A DNA stretch of 64,000 nt from Crossaster papposus. Its lineage: Eukaryota; Echinodermata; Asteroidea; Velatida; Solasteridae. Both the position numbers and the translations under genes were made by a program. Positions 22,161 to 33,117 of this stretch are shown one piece after another. The DNA is taken from contig JBAIAA010000599.1 of the NCBI GenBank assembly GCA_037893245.1, positions 1,302,001 through 1,366,000 of the forward strand. Reading direction: 5' to 3'. Each line of letters opens with the position of its first letter. The first letter of the stretch is position 1. The notes under the pieces are model-generated. The model was not told where the DNA came from. It saw only the letters and a program-made list of their open reading frames with translations, and did no database searches.

Positions 22161-22335
22161 CAGCGGCGGATCCAGGATTTTCCAAACGGGGGGGGCGTGA
22201 AAATTTACCAAGCAACAAAAAACAAATTCGTGGTTTTTTTTTCTGTTTTTTTTCGTTTTTTTTTTTTTTTTTAAGCAAAAGGGGGGGGGGGGGGCGTGCG
22301 CCCCCCACGCCCCCCCCCCCCTGTATCCGCCCCTG
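22161..22335. mobile_element. 175-bp MITE, hAT-like termini
   Basis: The left end CAGCGGCGGATCCAGG is complementary, with two differences, to the right end CCTGTATCCGCCCCTG. Both sides are flanked by TCTAT (22156-22160, 22336-22340). The interior is T-rich and G/C-run rich. The CAGNGGCGGATCCAGG terminus is a common invertebrate MITE end. Confidence 0.8.
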
Positions 22336-22340
22336 TCTAT

Positions 22341-25300
22341 CCCCAACAACTTAGACAGCAAGATCTTAGACAAATTTGATTCGTAATGAGGAATATTTCC
22401 AAGACAAGGTTTAAATAGAGTGACACAAAATTAGAACGGTATCTGACTAAATTAGTTTGGTAAAAACGTGTGGGTTTTTTTCTCGGACGAAATGAAATCT
22501 GAAAATTGGTAAATTTAAATAGAAAATGTTTTATAATACCCGTGGTAAAAACGTTCAACACAGGATTAAAATAGTAATAAAGAAACGAGGGGAATAGTAC
22601 AGGGCGAGTAAACAAAAAGTGAAACCCCGACACAAAACAAAATATATTTCATATCAAAAACACCAAAGTTATGCTTACATGTAGTTGAAAATGAACCACA
22701 CGTGAATATTGGGAGCTAAATTTTCTTAGTTCATGCATGCAGAGACGTCTGCATCAAGGTATCAAAAGTACTAGACAAAACAGCTTGAGAATTTCTCTGA
22801 ACGTATTCTCTATTCGAAAGAAATTTTAAAAAACCCAATTTATTATATACTAATACCACTGAGTAGATTTAGCCTGCTGAGGTCACCAGGGTCAAGTAGA
22901 AGGCTTGGCTTTTCTAGCCACAGAGGATCTCCACCTGTTGTGCTACCCGATTTATAAGGTCAAAGGACAGTCACAGACACTTGCTGCGCGGGATAATTCT
23001 AACGCCATAACGGATTTTGCTAAGTCTGTACAACTAGCTCGCTGTACTGCAACAACGTTTGCACAACATCCCCTGAAAATAGATATTCCTGAAACCATCA
23101 AATAACACTTCCTTGCCATGGTAGCCATAACAGTAGGTTATGATTTAGCCGTTGACGAAGTTGTCCGTCGAGTTATTCTGACTGAGCTTGACACCACCAT
23201 GGAATTATTATGACCACAGAGCAAGGAACAGTGCATGACCAAACGGTCGGTGTTGCAGTATAGTGCTATGGATTTTGAACTAGTATTAACGGGGGTAAGT
23301 TAATTTGTTAATCGTCCAAAATAAATACTACTGAGTACTGTAAACAGTTTAAAGAGGTTTTTTTATTACGATTTAGGCAACCACGTGATATTTTTGTCGC
23401 ATAGTAATAGTATAACTAGTTTCAGTGATAACCTGTCCTTCCTCTATGCATTTTGCTGTATTCTTTTGTTTTACTATGCATGGTCTTACAACTTGGTCAT
23501 GTTGTTTGTTGGGCTTGTTTAATAGTCAGGACTATTTTGAGTTTGAACTTAGATTCGTAGACCCTACTGTTCTTTATTGTTCTACGTCTGCTAGTACTAG
23601 TACTATTCGAATGCAGACAAACTCTCAAACACATGCAGGGTTTTCCCTGTATAAAGCCTAGACACATGCTGGAAATGATAACAGTATACAATTGTTCGTG
23701 TTTAACAAAACCCTTGATAACCTCGTATTTATATTGTTCGATATTAAATTGAAGTCCTGGTGCGTGAAATTATGTCTTTTCACACTTTTCAGGGTTCGCT
23801 GGCGCCGAAACTGTCTCCTTGTGACCATTCATTTGGTGAGACTACCCGGATGGGCGGAGGGCTACTCTTTCAGGAGGATAGACTATTATTTTGAGGAAAA
23901 CATGGAGGTCAGTAACTCAAATTTCAAGATTAATCGATCATTATTGGAACATTTGGGGGAAAATTCAAGGAAACCTGCAAAGCGATATTCAATTTTAATA
24001 TTACTGTTCGTCGTGTGCACATATCCCTTGGACTATAAAAACAAATATACCTTTGATGTTGCACAATTCAATTGTTTGTACCCACCATGCCCACTGGCTA
24101 TTGTTTTGAATTTAATGATAACCTTTATCTCTTCTGACAAAATTAATGAGCTCACTGCATACCCTTTTACTCACGCTTACTCACAAAAAGAACAATAAAC
24201 CTCGACGGTTGAAACACATAAAAGCACAATCAGCAATCCTGGCCATGATTATATTAATTAAGATTTTACCTTTCGGTTTTTATCCATGTTACAGTTGTTT
24301 TCCTAGTTCCGGATCGCTTTCAATAAAAACTCCCCTCTTCTTATGGCTCGTGCCCCGAAACAAAAATCTCGGTGCATTTTTAAAAGAAACATGTAAGCTT
24401 CTTGATACACAAATATTTGTTTAATAAATTATCCATAAAGGAATTGCGGCTACATTTTTGACTCGCACTTTGACATGTTTGGACGGTTTGTAGAAAATCA
24501 CAAGAGTCGCAAAACCACAATATGTCACTCACAACGTGTGATTTCGATTATGCCTTTTTGTAATCTACAGTTGTATTAACTCATGCATCGATTATTTGTT
24601 GAGTCAAAATCAGTAGAAAAATCTCTAGTATTAAAACATCTTACAAAGAGTGAACTTGTACTTTTTCATAGTTTCAGATCGCGCTTAAAATATGTGCATC
24701 GACTGCACGCCCACAAGCAATTTTATGTGACATGTTCTATAAGTCAGTTTATCGGCCCGTTCCCGCGCGCACCACGGTATGGTCGCACTGCGCTACACAA
24801 ACTTTCAAAATCAATGTCTTACCCAAGTCGTCTTTTTAAAACTGTATTGGAAGTATTTAAAATGTTTTTTTTGTTTAATATTTAAATACTAAAATCGGCT
24901 TGACTCGAGTTGGTTCTAGCTAACATTTATTTTTTTTCGCGCGATTATTTGTTTATGTACGAAGCAGTTTTAACCGATCCGGAATTTGTTAAGTCGATTC
25001 GCAACTACAGCAAAAGGATGTCGGCACTTTTATATTTATTTTATTTATTTATTAACCACTTCAAACAGCGAAAGAACCGCCAATTACTGGAATGAGATAA
25101 ACATACACACAATCTCTCCCAGAGAGATTGTATATAACAAATAGGCCTATATGAAATATAAATGTAAATGTCGTTTTGACGTTGTATTTTTAAAATTAGA
25201 AGAGCAATATTGAAACAAAAACAATACTCTCCACCACCCAAAGTAAATGATACTAAACCCATTTCACTTGAATGTTGAGGATTGGTCTAGCCAAAAGCAG

Positions 25301-27230
25301 TCTGAATAATTGTTGCGATCTCGAACTAGGAAAACGACTGTATCAGCGTAGTACTACTAGGGAACTCAAAATGAATGTTAGAAAAACATTGTTTGCTGAA
25401 GTATTTGTTGCTGCTAACCGATCAGTTTTAATCCACCGGAAGTGAAACTCATTACCAAACGGGCTGAGGACAAGCATGGGGCGAGTCAGAATCGCTCTTC
25501 ACACGTCTCAATCAGTATAGCTCTAGCAATCTAATGAATGACTTTGCAAATAACTGGTGCCTGTCAATGATTACGTGTTTTGTGTCAGGTATACTATAGG
25601 TCTCTCGCAAGTCTCGTCATCATCTAAACTTCCTTTTTTACACTTTATCTTTCTGTTCACATTATAAAAGGTGTATTCATTGAAAATCCGCTAACTTCAA
25701 CGGAAATTGTGTGCAACATTCACCGATCATTGCGTAATACGCGTACGAGACAACATACTTCTGCGGCTTCTGTACAGGCAGTGAGGCTTTCGACTTTGAG
25801 TTACTTCAGTTGCCAGACTTCGCCGCCTTCGAGGTTTACCGCGTATAACAAAGATGAGCAAGATCCCCCAAAACAAAAACTATGGTAGGTCAACAAGATA
25901 CGTATAAATAATAATTAATTATAACAATAATAAAAATAATAATAGCATTGAACGATGAAATGTATTGACTATTATACAATATGATGCATGTGTGTGAATA
26001 ATTTGAATATGTCATTTGAGGGTTTGTTTTTCATTTTATTACTTTTAAAGTTTACCGATCCTGGGGTTCTAGTATACTAGTGATGGCTTCAATAGTCCAA
26101 TCCTGGGGTCTCGGTGCATATAGATAGGTGGTGAAAACACGTTTAGTTTTTGGAACACAATAGGAATCCCGGTCATATTTCAAAATGCATTGAAAGCGGG
26201 CTTGTATAAAGCAACATAAATATGTTGTTTTCAACTTGAACCCTCGGCTGCCAAATTCTGTAATACTCACACACGTTCTAAAACTATTAATTGCGTGTTT
26301 ATTTTGTCTGCTCTATTATGGAATATCATTACCCCCACAATGAAGGTATAATCTATGCTCACATGCAATTTTCCACGATAAATATAAATACGAATACATT
26401 TCTAGTTTGATTTGTCGTAGTTTTTCAGTATAGTCTAGATTTGTTAAAAGGTTTCTGTGAAATACTTAAACAATATTACTGTTAAATTCTTTATCAAGCG
26501 TTTGAGACCAGCATTGCTAGCTTTATGCTTTATGTTTTGTTTGAAAAACTTAACCTTGATGGCATTGCCTGTTAAACCACATGTGGTTCGGTTCACCCTG
26601 CGCGACCTGGGCGCCTGGCCCCAGCTCAATTTACAACCAAAAACTTGACTGTGCCTCACTTTACAGGCCGACCTTTTTTTTCCTTAATGACATGGACCCT
26701 AATCAATCAGTCTTTGAATAGGCGGAGCTAAAACTCATGGATGCCGAGAAAGGCACAAAAAACAGCGTTTGTTTGCAACCGGCGTCGAGCAGTTATTCTT
26801 ATGTAATTTGGTTTTTTCGCGATCGCCGTCTGGCGATCGCGAATTTGTCTTTATAAAATATTTTTTTTACAGAATAATTACAAGATATCTAGCGCAATAA
26901 TTTTGCTGGATGCCTAACATCATTATTTACTTTTAGATGAGTAAGATATTTCTTAATAATTTGGTAGTAAATATTTTCGATATCTGCAAATGATGTATCC
27001 TACCTTTAACACTGACAAAGTCAAAAGGCCATGTTATGTACAATCGTATAAATATTATAAGAAAAAACGTTTACTAAAATCAAAACAACCTTTTTTTTTT
27101 GAAACTATAGGCATATACATGTATGCTGATTACGTTTTTATTTAAAATTGTAGTCTTGCTGCTGTCGTATTGAGTGTGTGTGACAAGTTTGGAACTTTGT
27201 TTTCGAGGGATAACTTTGGCATCAATTTAC
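22341..27230. other. No gene recognised
   Basis: AT-rich sequence with scattered short ORFs of no recognisable family. A stretch at 22,870-23,230 and an ORF at 23,692-24,198 have coding-like composition but no motif that I can name. A short ATG-led stretch ending at GTAGGT near 25,890 could be a first exon but stands alone. Confidence 0.5.
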
Positions 27231-27235
27231 TACAG

Positions 27236-29990
27236 TTTTATGTTGGATTTTGTTTAATTCAGTACACGTATTGCTGACTCTTACAAACATATACATAGAC
27301 TTTTTTTCAAAAAAGTTGAAATTCAAATTCCGAAATCAAGGGAAGGCTTATTTTAGCAGTGTTTCTAAATCGTGGAATTTTGTGCTGGCAGTGGGTGATG
27401 GCTTTTATAGTTCGATCCTGGAATGTCATCCACAGAAGTGCGTGATGGATACACAATATTTTTCGCACAAAATAACATAAATGCAACCGTTTCTTCTGTT
27501 CTTTTTTGAATTTGAAGAGAAGAAGCCATACCCAGGTTAGCCCAGGACAAACAGAGTACTGTTCTATTTACATGCATGCTCTTTGATTTTGTTTTTCTAA
27601 TATCGGCCGACCATTTGTTTTTATCTGTATAATATATGCCATTTTGTATGGTGAAATGTTCTTATATTTACTTTGATCTATACAGTTCTATACAAGATTA
27701 TCAAGAATATGACTTACCAGTACGTGATTATTTTTGATAGTTGATTTGTTTGAAGAGACATTGTGAATTACTTGAAAATCTTACTGTGAAATCTTAAATC
27801 AAGCGGTTGAGAACAGCATTGATTTGTTCGAATATCAACTTTAACCTTGGTAGCATTGGACTGTCAATTTGTCAAACCATAGGTGAAACCATGGTCAAAT
27901 CCAAGTGTAGTTCTGTTCACAAAACACTTGAGATATAGGCCTACCATGAAGGAATGAGACCGGCGAACAAGCTCAATTTGACCGCAAATGATTATTGCGC
28001 CTGAACATGGGGGGGGGGGGGGGCATTGCTGTAACGGGGTGACCTTAACCCTCCAATCAATCAGTAGTGGGATGGGCGGAGCGAAAACTATAGGTGTAGT
28101 AAACAAAACTCATATGTACAAAACAATTTAACCATTAAAACCTTTTTGGGTGTTAATTAGATGATTGTTAGAAAGGAAGAGTTTTGAATGTAATGTTTAG
28201 ATCACCAGACCTCCAGGCTCCAGGACTGACAAACTTTTACTACAACCAAAGTCCTTGTTTGTTTCTTTTCTTGGAACTATGTTAATTACATTTATAATGT
28301 ATATTTCTTCACGAACAACAAGCATGTTCTTGGAGAGTTTGGAACTTTGTTTTGAAGGGCCATCAAAAGCATCAATGTTCACATAAAGTTCAATATTGGA
28401 TAGTTACACGTGTATTTTGTTTAATCCAGTACACGTATTGGTGACTGTTACAAACATAATTATAGACAGACTGTTTTTCCCAAAAGTTGAAAAACAAATT
28501 CCGAAAACCAAAAAGAAGTCTTTTTTTAGCAGTGTTTCTAAATCGTGGAATTCTGTGCTGGCAGTGGGTGATGGCTTTTATAGTTCGATCCTGGAATGTC
28601 ATCAACAGAAGTGCGTGATGGATACACATTTTTTTTCGCACAAATCAACATAAATGCAACCGTTTCTTCTGTTCTTTTTTGAATTTGAAAAGAAGAAGCC
28701 ATACCCAGGTTAGCCCAGGACAAACAGAGTACTGTTCTATTTACATGCATGCTCTTTGATTTTGTTTTTCTAATATCGGCCGACCATTTGTTTTTATCTG
28801 TATAATATATGCCATTTTGTATGGTGAAATGTTCTTATATTTACTTTGATCTATACAGTTCTATACAAGATTGGGTTAAGAGATAACAAGCAAATTGTTA
28901 ATTCCTCTTGGTCGGGAAAGGGTATTTATCACAAGATTATCATGAATATGACTTACCAGTGCGTGATTATTTTTGATAGTAGATTTGTTTGAAGAGACAT
29001 TGTGAATTACTTGAAAATCTTACTGTGAAATCTTAAATCAAGCGGTTGAGAACAGCATTGATTTGTTCGTATATCAACTTTAACCTTGGTAGCATTGGAC
29101 TGTCAATTTGTCAAACCATAGGTGAAACCATGGTCAAACCAAGTGTAGTTATGTTCACAAAACACTTGAGATAAAGGCCTACCATGGAAGGGGGTATGAG
29201 AACGGCGAACAAGCTCAATTTGACCGCAAATGATTATTGCGCCTGAACATGGGGGGGGGGGGGGGGGGGGGCATTGCTGTAACGGGGTGACCTTTTTATA
29301 AAAAGGCATGAACCCTCCAATCAATCAGTAGTGGGATGGGCGGAGCGAAAACTATAGGTGTAGTAAACAAAACTCACATGTACAAAACAATTTAACCATT
29401 AAAACCTTTTTTTGTGTTAATTAGATGTTTGTTAGAAAGGAAGAGTTTTGAATGTAATGTTTAGATCACCAGACCTCCAGGCTCCAGGACTAAAAAACTT
29501 TTACTACAACCAAAGTTCTTGTTTGTTTCTTTCTTGGAACTATGTTAATTACACTTATACATGTAATGTATATTTCTTCAATATAACAACAAGCATGTTC
29601 TTCGAGAGTTTGGAACTTTTTTAAAGGGCCATCTTTGGCATCAATGTTCACAAAGTTCAATATTGGATAGTTACACGTGTATTTTGTTTAATCCAGTACA
29701 CGTATTGGTGACTGTTACAAACATAATTATAGACAGACTGTTTTCCTCAAAAGTTGAAAAACAAATTCCGAAAACCAAAAAGAAGGCATATTTTAGCAGT
29801 GTTTCTAAATCGTGGAATTCTGTGCTGGCAGTGGGTGATGGCTTTTATAGTTCGATCTTGGAATGTCATCCACAGGAGTGCGTGCTGGATACACAATATT
29901 TGTCGCACAAAACAACATAAATGCATCCGTTTCTTCTGTTCTATTTTGAATTAAAAAAGAAAAGAAGCATACGTTAACCCGCACAACGCA
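27236..29990 (+). repeat. Large tandem repeat A, about 2.3 copies of 1.15-1.27 kb
   Basis: Units start near 27236, 28385 and 29655 (last partial). Each begins with a TTTTGTTTAAT(T/C)CAGTACACG block, followed by a well conserved stretch around GTGCTGGCAGTGGGTGATGG and TTTTATAGTTCGATC, then GAGTACTGTTCTATTTACATG, and later a G-run. Unit 2 has an extra segment of about 60 bp near 28870-28935 absent from unit 1. No coding potential is conserved between units. Confidence 0.85.
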
Positions 29991-31620
29991 TGCTCGTTGA
30001 GTTTTCCACTATTTTTTTGTTTTAAAACGTTGCTGCTTCTCGCACATTTCCTGTAAGATTATTTGATGGGTAAAAAAGCAAAACCTTCGTTTTATTTACA
30101 TTCACGGCCTTGTCGTGTCGAACCACACAGAGTTGGATAGCGAAGCCCATGAGACTGGAGGCTCGCTAGCTCAATTGATGACATCTGCTTGAAATTTGGC
30201 GGGAATTCTCTAACGGGCCCACGTTTTTATCAATAAATATAAGCGCTCAGCGTCAGTGAAGCTAAAACTATGGATTCAGTAAAATATTTTATTATTTTTG
30301 CAAGTTGATTTTGGCAGTCCTGTTTTTGTTTAAAATGTGTAGTCTATTTATTATTTTACAAAAGAAGAAAATATTGTTGTTTAACTTCATACAACAAGAT
30401 GTATACTTTATTCACAGGCATGCTCGTTGAGTTGTCCACTGCTATTTTTATAAAAACGTTGCAGCTTCTCGCACATTTTCTGTAAGATTATTTGATGGGT
30501 AAAAAGAAAATACTTTGTTTTATTTGTCTTTGTAATGGAGGATATTTTTAAAAAGTGTACATCCTAACCCTTGTTTATTATTTGTAAAGTGAAACTTGAA
30601 CTTTCACGGCCTTGTCGTGTCGAACCACGCAGAGTTGGATAGCAAAGCCCATGAGACTGGAGGCTGGCTAGCTCAATTGATGGCCCACATCTGCTTGAAA
30701 TTTGGCGGGAATTCTCTAACGGGCCCACGTTGTTATCAATGAATATAGGCGCTCAGCGTCAGTGAAGCTAAAACTATGGATTCAGTAAAATATTTTATTA
30801 TTTTTGCAAGTTGATTTTGGCAGTCCTGTTTTTGTTTAAAATGTGTAGTCTATTTATTATTTTACAAAAGAAGAAAATATTGTTGTTTAACTTCATACAG
30901 CAAGATGTATACTTTATTCACAGGCATGCTCGTTGAGTTGTTCACTATTATTTTTATAAAAACGTTGCAGCTTCTCGCACATTTTCTGTAAGATTATTTG
31001 ATGGGTAAAAAGCAAATACTTCGTTTTCTAAATGGAGGATATTTTTAAAAAGTGTACATCATATCTTAAGCCTTGTTCATTATTTGTAAAGTGAAACTTG
31101 AACCTTCGCGGCCTTGTCGTGTCGAACCACACAAAGTTGGATAGCAAAGCCCATGAGACTGAAGGCTCGCTAGCCCAATTGATGACATCTGCTTGAAATT
31201 TGGCGGGAATTCTCTAACGGGCCCACCTTTTTATCAATGATATAAGCGCTCAGCGTCATTGAAGCTAAAACATAGTAAAATATGTTTAAACTTAAAGTTT
31301 TTTTTCTTCAGAATGTAGATTTCATATTGATAAAAAACACCGTATATCTCCACATTATGTCAGATTCATGCTTTGAAATGTATACATTAGTTATGTAGCA
31401 CGTGTTGTTTAATTAGTTTTGTGTCTTTTGAACAAACATTTTGTTTTTTCTTTATGTGGACTGTCGGTTATTTTGTTTAAACAGAAGAAAATATGGTTAT
31501 TTAAATTCATACCACAAGATTAATACTTTATTCACACGCATGCTCGTTGAGTTGTCTACTATTACTGAAACAAAAATATTGTGTTTTCTTTAAGTTGACT
31601 GTCGGGCCGCACTGTCAGAC
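29985..31620 (+). repeat. Large tandem repeat B, units of about 430-615 bp
   Basis: GCATGCTCGTTGAGTT recurs near 29990, 30420, 30925 and 31540. The block containing GGCCTTGTCGTGTCGAACCA and GCTTGAAATTTGGCGGGAAT recurs near 30105, 30605 and 31110. Copies are over 90% similar by eye, the last partial. It directly abuts repeat A. No gene recognised. Confidence 0.85.
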
Positions 31621-32200
31621 TTTTGAATAATGATGTAAAACATGTGATTGAGAATAAATATTTTACCTCCTTCAAAAATGTGTTATTGAATGTTTTTTGT
31701 TAAATGTGTCACAAGAGGGTGGGGGGGGGGGGTGTACAGGTTGTTGGTGGATTTGTGTTGGTGGATTTGTGTTGGGGAGGAGGGTTTGGGGGGGGGGGGT
31801 GAATACGATAGGGGGGGGAGATAAAATAAGTGACTAAGTCAATAAATTGCAGGGGAAGCATTTGAAACCTTGAAGCTGGTATTTTTGTTCAATAATTATG
31901 GCTGAACGTACAACCTATTGACCATAAGCACGCACATGAATTTCCGCGATTTATAGTCTAACATAAAACAAGGAAAGCTGAAATCTGGTTTCGGGGGTTA
32001 TGGTTTCGGTATTCGGAAATTGCGGAGGCGAAGGGTGCACTTACTTAGTGTGGAAGCTATCTGGAACTAGAAATGAAAATGATCGCCGGAGACGGCCGGA
32101 TATAGCAACGAAATGGGTTGGTTTCGTGTTCAATTAGGCGTCAATTTCCGCATGCGAAAACGTGATTTTTTAAACAGTGTAAGTTGTTTAGTTAAATAAA
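31621..32200. other. G-rich tracts, then the region upstream of the Polinton integrase
   Basis: 31720-31830 holds several G-runs with GGTGGATTTGTGTT repeats. From about 31,900 the sequence is ordinary and may contain the Polinton terminus, but I could not find its inverted partner. Confidence 0.4.
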
Positions 32201-33117
32201 ATGGAAACAAAGTTTAAAAAAGTGTACTACAGCCCCGTCGGTTATTGGAAGGGTGAGGGCGCGGTTGTAAAATTAGCTTAAAAAACGGGCGCGTCCAAAG
32301 AAGAAACCAGAAACTGGTTAAAAAAACAAGCGTTGTGGCAAATTTATTTACCGCCTCCGACGTATATTCCCCGGCCTACGAGTTTGAACAAGTCCATGGG
32401 TATTCCCAACAAAAGTACGCGATGACGGTCGTTGACGTGGCCACGCGTTTTAAAGAGGCCGAACCTTTGACCAACAAGACGAGTACCCAATTGGCCGACG
32501 CTTTGAGTCGAGTTTACGCTAGGTCGCCTTTGACTTGGCCAAAGGTTTTAAAAGTAGACGCGGGTAAAGAATTTCACGGGGAATTAACAAAAATGATGTC
32601 GGAGAAAAAAAGTCGCGATAAAAGTGGGAGAACCGGGCAACCACAGAGCGCAGGGTATCGTCAAAAGATTTAACAGGACTTTGGCGGAGAGATTGTTTGG
32701 CCATCAATACGCCAAAGAAATCCTTAATCCGACGGAGAGATCGCGACTCTGGGTTAAAAGATTACCCGACGTGATTAAGGCGTTAAACGACGAAACAACT
32801 AGATTGATAACGACGGAAGACTACGAGCCACTCACTCCCAAGCGAGCGATGCAAGACACGCAAGTTCGTCAAATCAGTTCTTCCGCGGACGAGGTAGAAA
32901 AAGAGTTGATCAAAAAAAGGCAATCTGTTTAGATATCTTTAAGCGCCCGGTGATTTGGAGGGAGGAGAACGTAGGCCGAGCGACCGATCCTATTTGGAGT
33001 CTCGAGGTTTTTGATTTAGATCGCGCGATCAAAGACCCCAACCAACCCACTCTTTACTATCTAAAAAAGGTCCCAATCGAAGTTTCGTTAGTCAAGAGCT
33101 TCAGCGAGACCCACTAA
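32201..33117 (+). pseudogene. Polinton retroviral-like integrase, inactivated
   Basis: ATG 32201 opens KFKKVYYSPVGYWKGEGAVV, the typical N-terminus of Polinton integrases, followed by LKKQALWQIYLP. A TAA at 32279-32281 and at least two frameshifts (near 32345 and 32620) break the frame. The core pieces are recognisable: YAMTVVDVATRFKEAEPL, the second Asp in KVDAGKEFHGEL, and FNRTLAERLFGHQYA. The segment that carries the first catalytic Asp in the family is missing. The catalytic Glu before RFNRT is Lys here (codon about 32663). The C-terminal part (WSLEVFDLDRAIKDPNQPTL) ends at a TAA at 33115. Convergent with polymerase B, whose truncated end abuts it. Confidence 0.9.

Noticed and set aside
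22130..22373. Gly/Pro/Lys-rich frames on both strands
   Set aside because: They come from the homopolymer-rich interior of a MITE.
22905..23230. Coding-like stretch with a 66-codon frame
   Set aside because: Interrupted in all frames beyond 66 codons and no family recognised.
23692..24198. 168-codon open frame
   Set aside because: No recognisable motif and no partner exons; lies in AT-rich sequence and may be chance.
25845..25895. Short ATG-led stretch ending at GTAGGT, possible first exon
   Set aside because: No downstream exon could be linked; too short to support.
27395..27425. TAGTTCGATCC resembling a tRNA B box in repeat A
   Set aside because: No A box at proper spacing and no cloverleaf could be folded; not called as tRNA or SINE.
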